Source: an uncultured Maricaulis sp. (GTDB lineage: Bacteria; Pseudomonadota; Alphaproteobacteria; Caulobacterales; Maricaulaceae). From it: DNA of 64,000 nucleotides. Positions within the stretch are counted from its first letter, which is position 1. Every line of letters begins with the position of its first letter. The notes beneath the pieces are model-generated. The model saw nothing but the letters and a program-made list of their open reading frames with translations. It had not been told where the DNA came from and did not search any database. Below are positions 53,558-63,470 of the stretch, piece after piece. Made by a program: the position numbers and the translations under genes. The stretch lies in assembly GCF_947259345.1 (NCBI RefSeq), contig NZ_CAMYLS010000028.1, positions 41,663 to 105,662 of the forward strand, in the 5' to 3' direction.

Positions 53558-54486
53558 CAGCCCAGCACCGTCCCGGCCGGAACATGATTGCCATTGAGGA
53601 AAGCCGCGGCATCCATGGCGCCCTTGCCCTCGCGCTGCAGTCGGGTCAACGACAACGCCCCCTCGCCGCACGCGACAGTCATGCCCTCCAGAACAGTCCC
53701 GGGTGCGCCGCCGCCCTCAACCGCTTCGGCCATCAAGACCTTGGTCCGGACCGGTCCCTTCTCGGTCGGCAGCTCGAACCAGGCGCCCGGGAATGGCGAA
53801 AGGCCACGGATATGGGCCGACAACTCAGCTGCCGGGCGCGCCCAGTCGATCCGCGCCTCCGCGGTTGAGATCTTCTTCGCGTAGGTGGCGCCTTCTTCGG
53901 ACTGCGGCACGGCCTCCAGCGAGCCTCGCTCCAGCGCTGACAGGGCGCGCGGCCACATCAGGGCACCGGCATCGCGCAGCTTGTCGTGCAGCGTGGCCGA
54001 GGTTTCGTTCGGCGCAATGCGCACAGTCTCCGAGAGCAGGATCGGCCCGGTATCCAGACCGGCCTCCATCTGCTGAAGCTGAACACCGGTCAATTCATCA
54101 CCCGCCATGATCGCGCGCTGGATCGGTGCCGCCCCGCGCCAACGGGGCAGTAGAGAGGCGTGCAGATTCAGACAGCCCAGGCGCGGTGCATCCAGCGCGG
54201 CTTGCGGGAGAATCTGGCCATAGGCGACGACGGCGGCCAGATCGAGATCCAAGCTGGCAAAGTCTTCGATCACGTCCGGGTCGCGAAAGCTGTCCGGCGT
54301 CGAGACCGGGATACCCAGCACTTCGGCGAGTTGGTGGACCGGCGTCTTCTGCTCGGACTGGCCCCGCCCCCGGCGACGCGGCGGCTGGGTATAGACCCGC
54401 GCGACCTCATGGCCGGCGGCAGCGATTTCAGCGAGAGAGCGCGCCGCGAAATCCGGCGTCCCCATGAAGGCAAGGCGTAAGGTCAT
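53557..54486 (-). CDS. fmt: Methionyl-tRNA formyltransferase
   Basis: 309 residues. The N-terminal Rossmann domain has LAFMGTPDFAARSL, and the catalytic N-H-D set is in LGCLNLHASLLPRWRGAAPI plus MEAGLDTGPIL. The C-terminal domain begins about residue 205 (LSAHIRGLSPFPGAW). It formylates initiator Met-tRNA. The deformylase gene def is not adjacent, as it often is, but lies 2.7 kb away on the same strand. Confidence 0.96.
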   Translation of the reverse strand: MTLRLAFMGTPDFAARSLAEIAAAGHEVARVYTQPPRRRGRGQSEQKTPVHQLAEVLGIPVSTPDSFRDPDVIEDFASLDLDLAAVVAYGQILPQAALDAPRLGCLNLHASLLPRWRGAAPIQRAIMAGDELTGVQLQQMEAGLDTGPILLSETVRIAPNETSATLHDKLRDAGALMWPRALSALERGSLEAVPQSEEGATYAKKISTAEARIDWARPAAELSAHIRGLSPFPGAWFELPTEKGPVRTKVLMAEAVEGGGAPGTVLEGMTVACGEGALSLTRLQREGKGAMDAAAFLNGNHVPAGTVLG

Positions 54487-54535
54487 GGCGCGGGTTTGAG
54501 CGCGAACAAGGCCCTGTCGTCAAGGCGGTTTGCGC

Positions 54536-55108
54536 TTATTCCGCGCCCCAAGGCGGCGGCGGCGCCTCGACCGGCGTGGTCAGGTCAAAGACCGCCTCGA
54601 AATGACGGTCGGGCCGGTCCAGTGCGTAGGTGAAGCTCGTATCGGTCAGCGTGATGGACCAGACATTGGCCATGGACACCGCAATCCCCTCGCGATCAAA
54701 CAGGATGCGAGAGAACTGGTCGGCGGGGAATTCGGCCCGCGTCTCGGTGGGCGCGGTGATCGTCATCCCGCCATATTGTGTCAGCACGTCCTCACTGCCG
54801 TCTTCGTGACGATGATCGTGCTTGAGCTGGAGGCCGGCCGCTTCTCGCGTGATGACCCAGGTCCGCGAGCGATCCTCACCGACATGCAGCGGGACGCGGA
54901 TTTCCGAGGAGGAACATTCACGCACATGCATGGTCAAGACCTGTGACGCCCAGTCGGCGTCGCGCGGGTCGTCACTGACGACCTCACCTTCGAACGCCTG
55001 GCCACAAAGCGTTGACAAGCGGTCGAACAGATCGACCTCGGTCGCTGGCCGCTCGCTCGAACAGGCCGCAAGGGCCAACGGCACGGTTATCAGGACTGCC
55101 AGACGCAT
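54536..55108 (-). CDS. Predicted lipoprotein, function unknown
   Basis: 190 residues. The signal MRLAVLITVPLALAACSS has a lipobox (LAAC). The mature part is beta-rich (RTWVITREAAGLQLKHDHRH, WSITLTDTSFTYALDR) with two more cysteines (LCGQ and REC) that could pair. No known domain is recognised. GAGGAG precedes the ATG. It is in the same direction as fmt-truA, 49 bases upstream, and divergent from the pirin gene. Confidence 0.75.
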   Translation of the reverse strand: MRLAVLITVPLALAACSSERPATEVDLFDRLSTLCGQAFEGEVVSDDPRDADWASQVLTMHVRECSSSEIRVPLHVGEDRSRTWVITREAAGLQLKHDHRHEDGSEDVLTQYGGMTITAPTETRAEFPADQFSRILFDREGIAVSMANVWSITLTDTSFTYALDRPDRHFEAVFDLTTPVEAPPPPWGAE

Positions 55109-55251
55109 GAATCACTCCTCAAACTGCAAGCAACCTGCCTGATCGCTTCCAAGTTGGAAACAAGCTCTTTCGTCTGCCGCCATGGCGCGAGCCGCGAAAA
55201 TCCCTATCTTCTTGGACACGCTCCGATGAGCACAAGACAGGACCGCGTATC

Positions 55252-56103
55252 ATGACTGCGACCGACACCCTCACCAAGACGCGCCGGATCACCAAGGTTT
55301 CGCGCGGACTGCCGACCTCGGACGGGGCTGGCGTCAAGCTCACGCGTATGTTGGGGCATCGCGGCCTGATGGATCTCGACCCCTTCCTGATGCTCGACCA
55401 GATCCGCTCGGACGACAGTGCCGACTATATGGCCGGCTTTCCGAACCACCCGCATCGCGGCTTTGAGACCGTGACCATCATGCTCGATGGCAAGATGCGT
55501 CATGGCGACAATAAGGGTCATGCCGGCGTGATTGAAGGTGGCGGCATCCAGTGGATGACGGCCGGCCGCGGTATCGTGCACTCGGAGATTCCCGAGCAAG
55601 ACAATGGCCGCCTCTGGGGCTTCCAGCTCTGGGTCAACCTGCCCGGCGAACTGAAGATGACCGATCCCGGCTATCAGGAATTCGACAAGAGCGAGATTCC
55701 GGTCGAGACCCGCCCGGGTGCCAGCCTGCGTGTGCTCGCCGGATCCAGCTCGACCGGCGTCACCGGCCCGGCGAAATCCGTCGCCATCCAGCCGACCCTG
55801 ATTGACATCGTGCTCGAGCCCGGCGCCACGCTGGAAGAGGATATCGATCCGGATCACACCGCCTTCATCGCGGTCTACAAGGGTTCGGTCTCGTCCGGCG
55901 AGGGCCGTGTCGATGACCCCGATCTCGGCGTGCTGGAAGACGGCGACCGGATTGAGCTCAAGGCCGGACCGCAAGGCGCCAGCCTGCTTCTGGTGGCCGG
56001 AAAGCCGATCAATGAACCGGTCGCCCGCTACGGCCCCTTCGTGATGAATACCGAGGCCGAGCTGCACCAGGCCGTGCGCGATTTCCAGGCCGGCAAGTTC
56101 TGA
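55252..56103 (+). CDS. Pirin family protein
   Basis: 283 residues, two cupin-like domains. The metal-site motif of pirins is clear: GFPNHPHRGFETVTIML (61-77), with HxH, then the E and H in QWMTAGRGIVHSEIPEQ. The Pirin C-terminal domain covers about 165-280. Bacterial pirins are often quercetin-2,3-dioxygenase-like or stress-related; the role here is not known. AGGA precedes the ATG. The gene for a glutathionyl-hydroquinone reductase follows, a pairing that hints at quinone or phenolic stress metabolism. Confidence 0.93.
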   Translation: MTATDTLTKTRRITKVSRGLPTSDGAGVKLTRMLGHRGLMDLDPFLMLDQIRSDDSADYMAGFPNHPHRGFETVTIMLDGKMRHGDNKGHAGVIEGGGIQWMTAGRGIVHSEIPEQDNGRLWGFQLWVNLPGELKMTDPGYQEFDKSEIPVETRPGASLRVLAGSSSTGVTGPAKSVAIQPTLIDIVLEPGATLEEDIDPDHTAFIAVYKGSVSSGEGRVDDPDLGVLEDGDRIELKAGPQGASLLLVAGKPINEPVARYGPFVMNTEAELHQAVRDFQAGKF

Positions 56104-56122
56104 TCCTTCTCCCCCCGGACCT

Positions 56123-56142
56123 GCCCGGCGCGAATGCCGGGC
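56123..56142 (+). repeat. Short GC hairpin between pirin and GST genes
   Basis: GCCCGGC and GCCGGGC around a 6-base loop with no T-tract; not a clear terminator. It lies 40 bases before the next start codon. Confidence 0.4.
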
Positions 56143-56182
56143 GGGGCCTACTCCCTCCCCAGCTATCAAATCGGAGAGATCC

Positions 56183-57163
56183 ATGGGTCTGCTCGTCGAC
56201 GGCAAATGGCATGATACCTGGTATGACACCGACAAGTCCGGCGGGCGTTTCGAACGCTCGGAAGCCCAGTTGCGCAATTGGGTGACACCGGATGGATCGG
56301 CCGGGCCGACCGGGCGTGACGGGTTCAAAGCCGAGCCGGGCCGCTATCATCTCTATGTCTCCTATGCCTGCCCCTGGGCCCATCGCACCCTGATCTATCG
56401 GGCGCTGAAAGGCCTGGAAGACATGATCCCGGTCTCGGTGGTGCACTGGCACATGGCCGAACAGGGCTGGACCTTTACGAGCGATGAGGACGGGATTGTC
56501 GGCGATCGGCTTCAGGGCAAGGATCTGATGTATCAGGTCTATCTGGAGTCCGAGCCGGATTATTCCGGCCGCGTCACCGTCCCCGTCCTGTGGGACAGGA
56601 AGACCAACCGTATCGTCTCCAATGAGAGCGCCGAGATCATTCGCATGTTCAATTCGGCCTTTGATGGCGTCGGCGCGAAGCCGGGCGATTATTATCCGGC
56701 CGACAAGCGGGCCGGGATCGACGCCCTCAATGACCGCATCTACGAGACGGTGAATAATGGCGTCTACCGCTCAGGGTTTGCCACCACCCAGACAGCCTAT
56801 GAGGAGGCGGTTTTCCCGCTGTTTGAAACCCTCGACCATCTGGAAGACTTGCTGGGCAAGACCCGCTATCTGACCGGCGGCACGCCGACCGAGGCGGACT
56901 GGCGCCTCCTGCCGACCCTCCTGCGCTTTGACCTGGTCTATTTCGGGCATTTCAAATGCAATCTGAGGCGGCTCGTCGACTACCCCAATCTCTGGGCCTA
57001 TACGCGCGATCTCTACCAGCAGCCTGGCATCGCGCAGACCTGCAATTTCGAGCATGCCCAGAAGCATTACTATGCCAGCCACGGCAGTATCAATCCGACC
57101 GGAATCGTGCCGGCGGGGCCGATGATCAATTTTGCGGAGCCGCACGGGCGCGGCCAGGGCTAG
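56183..57163 (+). CDS. Glutathionyl-hydroquinone reductase (Xi-class GST, YqjG/EcM4-like)
   Basis: 326 residues. The catalytic cysteine is C63 in SYACPWAHRTLI, the CPWA signature of this class. The long N-terminal lead (GRFERSEAQLRNWVT) and the inserted region between the thioredoxin-like and helical domains, with the late DWRLLPTLLRFDLVYFGHFKCN, are also typical. The enzyme reduces glutathionyl-hydroquinones to hydroquinones with glutathione. GGAGAG precedes the ATG. It is convergent with def, one base apart. Confidence 0.94.
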   Translation: MGLLVDGKWHDTWYDTDKSGGRFERSEAQLRNWVTPDGSAGPTGRDGFKAEPGRYHLYVSYACPWAHRTLIYRALKGLEDMIPVSVVHWHMAEQGWTFTSDEDGIVGDRLQGKDLMYQVYLESEPDYSGRVTVPVLWDRKTNRIVSNESAEIIRMFNSAFDGVGAKPGDYYPADKRAGIDALNDRIYETVNNGVYRSGFATTQTAYEEAVFPLFETLDHLEDLLGKTRYLTGGTPTEADWRLLPTLLRFDLVYFGHFKCNLRRLVDYPNLWAYTRDLYQQPGIAQTCNFEHAQKHYYASHGSINPTGIVPAGPMINFAEPHGRGQG

Positions 57164-57164
57164 A

Positions 57165-57689
57165 TCAGGCCGCGTCGCGGTCCTTGGACTTCTCGACCTT
57201 CTTCACCTTCTGGACCGCGCGCTGGCGTTTCAGGCGGGAGAGATAGTCGATGAAGAGCACGCCTTCGAGATGGTCCATCTCGTGCTGGATGCAGACCGCG
57301 AACATGTCCTCGGCGATCTCCTCGCATTCATTCCCGTCATAATCGAGATACTGGATGCGGATCCGGTCCGGACGCTCGACCTCGTCGAAGACGGTCGGCA
57401 CGGACAGGCAGCCCTCTTCATAGGGCTTCAGCGAGTCAGACGGGTCGGACAGGACCGGATTGACGAAATAGCGCGGTTGCGGCGCCTCGTCGCGACCGGC
57501 CAGATCCATCACGATGACACGCTTGGGCACACCGACCTGGATGGCCGCCAGACCGATGCCGTCAGCGCCATACATGGTCTGCAGCATGTCATCCATCAGC
57601 TGGCGGAGATCATCATCAACCTTCTCAACAGGTTGCGACACCTCTTTGAGGATGGGATCGGGAACAGTGCGGATTTCAAGAACAGCCAT
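57165..57689 (-). CDS. def: Peptide deformylase
   Basis: 174 residues. The three deformylase motifs are all intact: [10 protein letters not shown] (about 45-54), EGCLSVP (metal-ligand cysteine) and QHEMDHLEG (two metal-ligand histidines and catalytic E). The tail is basic. It removes the formyl group from nascent proteins. AGGGG precedes the ATG. It is monocistronic or co-transcribed with rmuC, 31 bases upstream. Confidence 0.97.
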   Translation of the reverse strand: MAVLEIRTVPDPILKEVSQPVEKVDDDLRQLMDDMLQTMYGADGIGLAAIQVGVPKRVIVMDLAGRDEAPQPRYFVNPVLSDPSDSLKPYEEGCLSVPTVFDEVERPDRIRIQYLDYDGNECEEIAEDMFAVCIQHEMDHLEGVLFIDYLSRLKRQRAVQKVKKVEKSKDRDAA

Positions 57690-57720
57690 GGCCCCTAGAT
57701 AGTCGCGCCAGCTTAAAGGA

Positions 57721-59175
57721 TCAAGAATCGACCGCTTCCGGCGCTGTCAGAGCAGGCTTGGACGTGTCGTCGGTGTCAGCCTCCTCGGCGCCAGCCGCAT
57801 CAAGATACTCGGCCGGCAGGGATTTGCGGGCATTGGCGCCAAGGGATTTGAGCATCTCCGTCTGGCGCACCAGATTCCCGCGTCCCTCGACCAGCTTGCC
57901 CTTGGCCGCCGCCCAGGCATCCTTGGCGCCATCGATCCGCTTGCCCACCGTTTCCAGGTCACCGACAAAGCCCTCGAACTTGTCATAGAGCGCACCGGCG
58001 CGGTCGGCGATATCGATCGCGTGACGGTTCTGACGGTCGATCGTCCACAGATTGCCGACCGTCCGCATGGCCATCATCAGCGTGGTCGGCGTCGCGATCA
58101 TGACATTGCGATCCCAAGCATAACTCGACAATTCGGGATCATTCTGCAGGGCCAGCGAGGCGGCCCCCTCCAGCGGAATGAACATGAGGGTGAAATTCAC
58201 GCCCTCATAGAGCTTGGCGTAATCCTTGTCGCCGAGCGCCTTGATATGCGCGCGCACCGAGGCGAGATGTTGTTTCAGCGCGGCATTGCGGGCCTCGTCA
58301 TCCTCGGCATTCACACACCGTTCGAAAGCGGTGAGCGAGACCTTGGAATCGATGACCAGCTGGTGTTCGCCCGGCATTTTCACGATCACGTCGGGACGCA
58401 GCAGCGCGCCTTCTTCATTACGCTCGGTCGACTGGGTGACGTAGTGCTCATTCTCGCGCAGACCGGCGCGTTCGAGGATGCTGGCCAGCACCATCTCGCC
58501 CCAATCGCCCTGCACCTTGGACGAGGACCGCAATGCATTGGCGAGCTTCTGGGCGTCCTCGGACATGCGCGACGCGTCCTTGCGCACGGTTTCCATCAAT
58601 TGCTTGATCTCGCCGGCATGGCCGTGACGCTCCTTGGCGTCGGTCTCGACCTTGGTGCGGAATTCGGTCAATTGCTCGCGCAGGGGCTTGAGCAGGGTTT
58701 GCAGGTTTTCCGTGCTCTGCTTGTTCAGCTCGGCGCCGGAGGCCTTGAGAATGTCGTTCGCGGTCAGCTTGAACTGCTCGCTCAGACGCTCGCGGGCCTT
58801 CTCCAGCTCGGCGAGCTTCTCGCCATGATGACGCTGGGCCGCCTCATGCTCGGTCTTCAGGGCTTCATGGCGGGCATTCAGGCTGTTGCGCTCCTCCGTG
58901 ACCGTTTCAAGCTTGCTGCGAAGACTGTCCCGTTCCTCGGTGACGCCCTCGAGACGGGCCAGGGCTTCGCGGGCCGAAGCGAGCGCCACAGCCCCCTCCT
59001 CCTGACGCGCACGCCAGTCATCGCGCTCTTCGCGCAACCGTTCGACTTCCGGGTCCGATCCGGTTTCGGTCGCCGCGCCACGGGGGCGAAGCCAGACGAA
59101 AAGCATCACGGCGAGCAGGAGGGCCATGCCCGCAAGGACGAGCCAGGTTTCCGGTGAAATATCGCTGAGGGTCAC
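57721..59175 (-). CDS. rmuC: DNA recombination protein RmuC
   Basis: 484 residues from a GTG at 59175 (AGGAAGG upstream), chosen because it puts a membrane anchor (about 10-28, [16 protein letters not shown]) at the N-terminus; the frame is open to 59373 but that part has no domain. A coiled coil covers about 45-150. The RmuC domain follows (about 175-440), with [37 protein letters not shown] and [16 protein letters not shown]. It limits recombination at inverted repeats and resembles nucleases in fold. The acidic C-terminal tail is Asp/Glu/Ala-rich. Confidence 0.94.
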   Translation of the reverse strand: MTLSDISPETWLVLAGMALLLAVMLFVWLRPRGAATETGSDPEVERLREERDDWRARQEEGAVALASAREALARLEGVTEERDSLRSKLETVTEERNSLNARHEALKTEHEAAQRHHGEKLAELEKARERLSEQFKLTANDILKASGAELNKQSTENLQTLLKPLREQLTEFRTKVETDAKERHGHAGEIKQLMETVRKDASRMSEDAQKLANALRSSSKVQGDWGEMVLASILERAGLRENEHYVTQSTERNEEGALLRPDVIVKMPGEHQLVIDSKVSLTAFERCVNAEDDEARNAALKQHLASVRAHIKALGDKDYAKLYEGVNFTLMFIPLEGAASLALQNDPELSSYAWDRNVMIATPTTLMMAMRTVGNLWTIDRQNRHAIDIADRAGALYDKFEGFVGDLETVGKRIDGAKDAWAAAKGKLVEGRGNLVRQTEMLKSLGANARKSLPAEYLDAAGAEEADTDDTSKPALTAPEAVDS

Positions 59176-59361
59176 GGTGTCTGTCGCCTTCCTGATTGCG
59201 GGCCATTCTGGATGAGTCGGGTCGCAGCGGCCAGCTGGGCAACCGCCTTCACCCACAGCTTGGCATGCGCCGCGGACAAAAGCAGTCACCCCACCCGAGA
59301 CGAACCGGCAAAACGGCCCGCCATTTGCTTGAACAGGGCTGAACGTGTCGGGAGGGACAAC

Positions 59362-60468
59362 GTGCGGACGCAAATCGTTTCAATCGAGGACATTTCCGCG
59401 AAGCAGATCGTGCAGTGGAACACATGGGCGTGCCCGAATGGCAAGCTCATCAGCCCCTATTTCCGCTTCGAGTTTGCCGAAATTGTCGCCCGGGCCCGCC
59501 CGGACGTGCGTGTTGCGGTGATCGAGAAAGAGGGTGAGACAATCGGCTTCTTCCCGCACCACACCGCCCATGGCGGCATTGTCCGCCCGATCGGCGCGCC
59601 GATGAGCGATTATCAGGGCGTGATTGCGGCCGATCCGGGCCGCATTGCCCGCAAGGCACTGGTCCGGGCCGCTGGCGGCTCTGCCCTCGTCTTTGACAAT
59701 TGGCATGATGTGAGCACGGAAGACGACGCGTCGACGCACAGCCATGTCGCCGATCTCGGCGATGACGGCGCTGCCTTTCTCGAGAGCCGCAAGGCGCTCC
59801 ACAAGGACCATTTCAAGAAAGCCGCCCGCCGCGCCCGCGCTGCGGAACGCGATTTCGGGCCGCTTCGCGTCACCCTGGGTGATCCTGACGGGGCCGCCTT
59901 CCGCGCTCTCGCCGAGTGGAAGCAGAAGCAGTACCGCGATACCGGCAAGCTCAATGTCTTCGGCATTGACTGGGTCCAGCTTGTCCTCGGCGATCTGCGC
60001 CGCCGCGAGGGCCAGGAATTTTCCGGCCTGACCGCCGCGCTGTGGTTCGGTGACCGCCTGGCCGCGGTCGAATTCGGCCTTGTCGGTGCGGACATCTACC
60101 ATTCCTGGTTCCCGGCCTATGACCCGGAGCTTTCGCGCTATTCACCCGGTCTGCTTTTGCTGCACGGGCTGATGGAGCAAGCTCCCGAGCGCGGCTTGCA
60201 GCGTATCGATCTGGGTAGTGGCGGCGATCACTACAAGAAATACTACGCCAATGCAGCCGTACCGCTGGCCAGCGGGCGCAATCTGGCGCCGGGCCTTGCC
60301 GCGCTGGGAATTCGCACCTGGGAACTGGCCGAACACGCGGTTGAGCGGGTGCCGGGCAAGGTCGGCGCCCTGCCGGGCCGCCTGCGTCGCCGCTGGGCCC
60401 AGGTCAGCGCCTTCCAACCGCGACTGGCGCCACGTCTTGCAAGCTTTGCGGGATCCATTGCGCTTTAA
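59362..60468 (+). CDS. GNAT-superfamily protein, BioF2/CelD/HfsK-like (acetyltransferase_6)
   Basis: 368 residues from a GTG at 59362, preceded by GGGAGGG at good spacing; the longer ATG frame from 59212 overlaps the divergent rmuC leader. The CelD/BioF2-type double GNAT pattern is seen: the N-terminal half has FGFFPHH-like IGFFPHHTAHGGIVRP. The C-terminal acetyl-transfer half (about 205-320) has ALWFGDRLAAVEFGLV and HSWFPAYDPELSRYSPGLL, ending in the substrate-side IDLGSGGDHYKKYY. In Caulobacter, HfsK of this family modifies holdfast polysaccharide and responds to c-di-GMP. A similar role is an inference from family only. No polysaccharide genes are adjacent. Confidence 0.8.
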   Translation: MRTQIVSIEDISAKQIVQWNTWACPNGKLISPYFRFEFAEIVARARPDVRVAVIEKEGETIGFFPHHTAHGGIVRPIGAPMSDYQGVIAADPGRIARKALVRAAGGSALVFDNWHDVSTEDDASTHSHVADLGDDGAAFLESRKALHKDHFKKAARRARAAERDFGPLRVTLGDPDGAAFRALAEWKQKQYRDTGKLNVFGIDWVQLVLGDLRRREGQEFSGLTAALWFGDRLAAVEFGLVGADIYHSWFPAYDPELSRYSPGLLLLHGLMEQAPERGLQRIDLGSGGDHYKKYYANAAVPLASGRNLAPGLAALGIRTWELAEHAVERVPGKVGALPGRLRRRWAQVSAFQPRLAPRLASFAGSIAL

Positions 60469-60567
60469 CGACGTTTCCTGAATCTGCACATCGTGATGCC
60501 GACGGCCCTGCGGACGGCGCGGAACTCGGCTAGTCTTGTCACCGGGCCTGTTGCAGAGAGGGAAAGC

Positions 60568-61698
60568 ATGAAGCGCATTGTCACAGCTCTGGCTGCCATG
60601 ATCGCCGTGGCATCAAACGGCATGGCGCAATCCACCCTGTTCGAAACCCGGCAAGCTGACTTCACGGTCGAAACAGTTGCCGGCGGCCTGGAACATCCCT
60701 GGTCGATCGCCTTCATGCCGGATGGGAACATGCTGGTTTCCGAACGCGCCGGACGCTTGCGTCTGATCGAGGATGGGGCGCTGCGCGACGCGCCGGTTAC
60801 CGGCCTTCCCGACATTTTGGCGCTGCAGCAAGGCGGCCTGCTCGGCTTGGCCCTGCACCCTGATTTCGAGACAAACCGGCTGGTTTATTTCGCCTTCTCC
60901 GAGGGACGCCGGGATCGCAATCACACCGCGCTGGCGCGCGGTCGCCTGACCGAGGATGCCACCGCCCTCGAGGTCGTCGAGACATTGTTTCATGCCAATA
61001 TCGACAAGGATCGGGGCCTGCATTTTGGTGGCCGCATCGTCTTCCTTGGGGACGGGACCCTGTTGCTGACGCTCGGCGATGGCGGCCTGTACCGCCAGGA
61101 CGCGCAGAATCTCGGCAATCACCTGGGCACGATTATCCGCCTGAATGATGATGGCAGCGTCCCGTTCGACAATGCCTTTGTCTCGCTGAGTGGTGCGCTG
61201 CCGGAGATCCATTCCTATGGCCACCGCAATGTCCAGGGGATTGCCATCAATCCGCAGACCGGCACCGTCTGGGCGCACGAGCATGGCGCGCGCGGTGGCG
61301 ACGAGATCAACCGTATCGAGGCCGGGCTCAATTATGGCTGGCCGCTGATCACCTATGGCGTCAATTACGATGGCACGCCGATTTCCGACTCCACCCATGG
61401 TGACGGACTGGAACAGCCCATCTGGTACTGGGACCCGTCCATCGCGCCCTCCGGCCTCACCTTCTACACCGGCGAAGCCTTCGAGGACTGGCACGGGGAC
61501 GCCTTCATCGGCGGGCTTGTCAGCCGGCGGCTCGTGCGCCTGGAAGTTGAGGGTGACCGCGTCATAGCCACCGAGAACCTGCTCGAGGATTTCGGCGCCC
61601 GGATACGCGATGTCGCCAGCGGTCCCGACGGATATCTCTATCTGCTGACCGATGCTCCCGACGGCGAAGTACTGCGTCTGACGCCGGTCATTCCCTGA
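60568..61698 (+). CDS. PQQ-dependent sugar dehydrogenase (soluble aldose dehydrogenase type)
   Basis: 376 residues from the ATG at 60568 (GAGAGGG upstream). The signal peptide is about 1-21 (cleavage after GMA-Q). Soluble-GDH six-bladed propeller landmarks are LEHPWSIAFMPDGNMLVSER (given in family form), GGLLGLALHPDF, LHFGGRIVFLGDGTLLLTLGD, the catalytic-side HEHGARGGDEINR and NYGWPLITYGVNY. Such enzymes oxidise aldoses in the periplasm with PQQ. No PQQ synthesis gene is in the window. It follows the GNAT gene in the same direction with its own ribosome site. Confidence 0.93.
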   Translation: MKRIVTALAAMIAVASNGMAQSTLFETRQADFTVETVAGGLEHPWSIAFMPDGNMLVSERAGRLRLIEDGALRDAPVTGLPDILALQQGGLLGLALHPDFETNRLVYFAFSEGRRDRNHTALARGRLTEDATALEVVETLFHANIDKDRGLHFGGRIVFLGDGTLLLTLGDGGLYRQDAQNLGNHLGTIIRLNDDGSVPFDNAFVSLSGALPEIHSYGHRNVQGIAINPQTGTVWAHEHGARGGDEINRIEAGLNYGWPLITYGVNYDGTPISDSTHGDGLEQPIWYWDPSIAPSGLTFYTGEAFEDWHGDAFIGGLVSRRLVRLEVEGDRVIATENLLEDFGARIRDVASGPDGYLYLLTDAPDGEVLRLTPVIP

Positions 61699-61716
61699 CC
61701 GACAGCCCGCCGCGCA

Positions 61717-62445
61717 TCAGCCGCGAAAGTCGGTCAGCTTGCGCCCCTCGGCGATATTGCGCAGCAGATAGACGACCGGCGTATCGAAGGCGGCAACCAT
61801 CAATTTGACCAGGACCTGGCCCAGGATCAGACTGCCGATGACGGGCCATGTCTGGAGGCCGGCGAAAGCGACCGAGATGAAGATCGTGCTGTTGACGATC
61901 TGCGACGCCATGGTCGAGATATTATTGCGCAGCCAGAGCCGGTTCTTGCCAGCATCGCGCTCCCTGAGATGATGGAAAATCAGCACATCGGCCAAGGCAC
62001 TCACACCGAACGCCACCATGCCCGCGAAATTGGTCCGGTTTCCGGAGGCGAAAACCTGGACGAAGGCGTCCTGCTGGGTCTCCGACCAATTGCCGCCGAC
62101 CGTAATGAAGGGGATCACGTCTTCCGCATACATCGCATAGAGCAGCAGGATCAGGATGAGGACACGCATCAGCACGCCGGTTACGACGACGCACAAGGCA
62201 TAGCCTCGCCCCCAGACTTCCGAGATCACGTCGGTGGCCAGATAGGTCAGCCCGAAGGCGAGCGTGCCGGCCGGCACCAGAACCGTCAGCGGTCCAAAAT
62301 GGAAGGCCTGGATCTTCACGGCGGTGATGGCGGCAAGGACGAGCGACACCATGAACAAGCCTGTACAGAAGAACAGGATGAAGGCGCGACGTGTCACCCG
62401 GTCGGTCGGCATGTCACGCGCAGTCGTGTGCGGCGGTGTGTCCAC
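61717..62445 (-). CDS. yhhQ: Queuosine precursor transporter (YhhQ family)
   Basis: 242 residues from a GTG at 62445 (GAGAGGGAC upstream); MPTDRV eleven residues in is the alternative. Six membrane segments are predicted (near 20-45, 54-70, 78-105, 120-145, 175-195, 205-225). VUT/YhhQ landmarks are KIQAFHFGPLTVLVPAGT, LTYLATDVISEVWGRGYA and NFAGMVAFGVSALADVLIF. The protein salvages preQ0/preQ1 for tRNA queuosine. It is downstream of recR in the same direction but 81 bases away. Confidence 0.92.
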   Translation of the reverse strand: MDTPPHTTARDMPTDRVTRRAFILFFCTGLFMVSLVLAAITAVKIQAFHFGPLTVLVPAGTLAFGLTYLATDVISEVWGRGYALCVVVTGVLMRVLILILLLYAMYAEDVIPFITVGGNWSETQQDAFVQVFASGNRTNFAGMVAFGVSALADVLIFHHLRERDAGKNRLWLRNNISTMASQIVNSTIFISVAFAGLQTWPVIGSLILGQVLVKLMVAAFDTPVVYLLRNIAEGRKLTDFRG

Positions 62446-62526
62446 GTCCCTCTCCCCGAAAGCCCGGATTCGAGGATAGTGCGATTTGCCGTCATGAATA
62501 GGAAAATTCGGAAAACACCGGAGTGT

Positions 62527-63132
62527 TCAGACGCTTGAGCGGCTGCGGAAGGCTGCGGCGAGCGTCCCGTCATCAAGATAATCGAGTTCACCACCCACCG
62601 GCACGCCGCGGGCCAGGGAGGTTATCGAGACCGAACAATCCACCATCCGGTCAGCGAGATAGTGCGCGGTCGTCTGGCCATCGACCGTGGCGTTGAGGGC
62701 GAGGACAATCTCGCTGACCTCCTCGCGCGCGGCGCGTTCGACCAACTTGCCGATATTGAGGTCTTCGGGACGCACGCCATCGAGCGCCGAGAGCACACCG
62801 CCGAGGACATGATAGCGGCCCTTGAACGCCCCGGCCCGCTCCAGCGCCCACAGATCGCCAACCGTCTCGACCACGCAGATGGCGCTATCCAGCCGGTTGG
62901 GGGCCGCACAGACCGTGCATGGATCGGCAACATCCAGATTGCCGCATTCACCGCAAGCCCGGATCTTGTCGGCGGCATCGGCCAGGGCATCCGCCAGCGG
63001 GCGCATCAAGGCGTCCTTCTTGCCCAGCAGATGCAGCGCCGCCCGCCGCGCCGAGCGCGGGCCGAGGCCCGGCAGCTTGGCCAGCAGGGTGATCAGGCGT
63101 TCAATTTCAGGACCGGCGGAGGCGGATTTCAT
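62527..63132 (-). CDS. recR: Recombination protein RecR
   Basis: 201 residues. The N-terminal HhH-like [14 protein letters not shown] is followed by the C4 zinc finger in [16 protein letters not shown] (about 57-72). The Toprim domain has [14 protein letters not shown], then [18 protein letters not shown], and a C-terminal Walker-B-like [18 protein letters not shown]. It acts with RecF and RecO to load RecA. It follows ebfC by 14 bases in the common dnaX-ebfC-recR order. Confidence 0.97.
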   Translation of the reverse strand: MKSASAGPEIERLITLLAKLPGLGPRSARRAALHLLGKKDALMRPLADALADAADKIRACGECGNLDVADPCTVCAAPNRLDSAICVVETVGDLWALERAGAFKGRYHVLGGVLSALDGVRPEDLNIGKLVERAAREEVSEIVLALNATVDGQTTAHYLADRMVDCSVSITSLARGVPVGGELDYLDDGTLAAAFRSRSSV

Positions 63133-63146
63133 CGACAGGCCGGGCG

Positions 63147-63470
63147 CTAGAAGGGCATCTGCATGCCGGGCGGCAATTGCAGGCCACCCGCCGCTTCCTT
63201 CATGACCTCCTGCTGAGCCGCCTCACCCTTGCGGCGGGCATCGGCATGGGCCGCCTTGAGCAGGTCCTCGAGGATTTCAGGTTCGTCCGGATCCATGACA
63301 CTCTTGTCGAGCTCGACCGAGACCATATCGCCCTTGGCGGTGAGCACGACCTTGACCAGACCGGCCCCGGCTTCACCCGTGACCTGGGTCTCGTCGAGCC
63401 GGGCCTGGGCCTCGGTCATTTTCTCTTGCATGGCCTGCGCCTGTTTCATCAGGCCCATCAGGTCCTTCAT
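63147..63470 (-). CDS. Nucleoid-associated protein, YbaB/EbfC family
   Basis: 107 residues. The helical N-terminus [18 protein letters not shown] is followed by the beta hairpin around [19 protein letters not shown] and a C-terminal helix. The dimeric fold binds DNA. Its ATG overlaps the dnaX stop codon in ATGA, so translation is coupled. Confidence 0.96.
   Translation of the reverse strand: MKDLMGLMKQAQAMQEKMTEAQARLDETQVTGEAGAGLVKVVLTAKGDMVSVELDKSVMDPDEPEILEDLLKAAHADARRKGEAAQQEVMKEAAGGLQLPPGMQMPF

Noticed and set aside
59212..59361. ATG start for the BioF2-like GNAT gene
   Set aside because: The first 50 residues have no domain character, and the strong GGGAGGG site points to the GTG at 59362.
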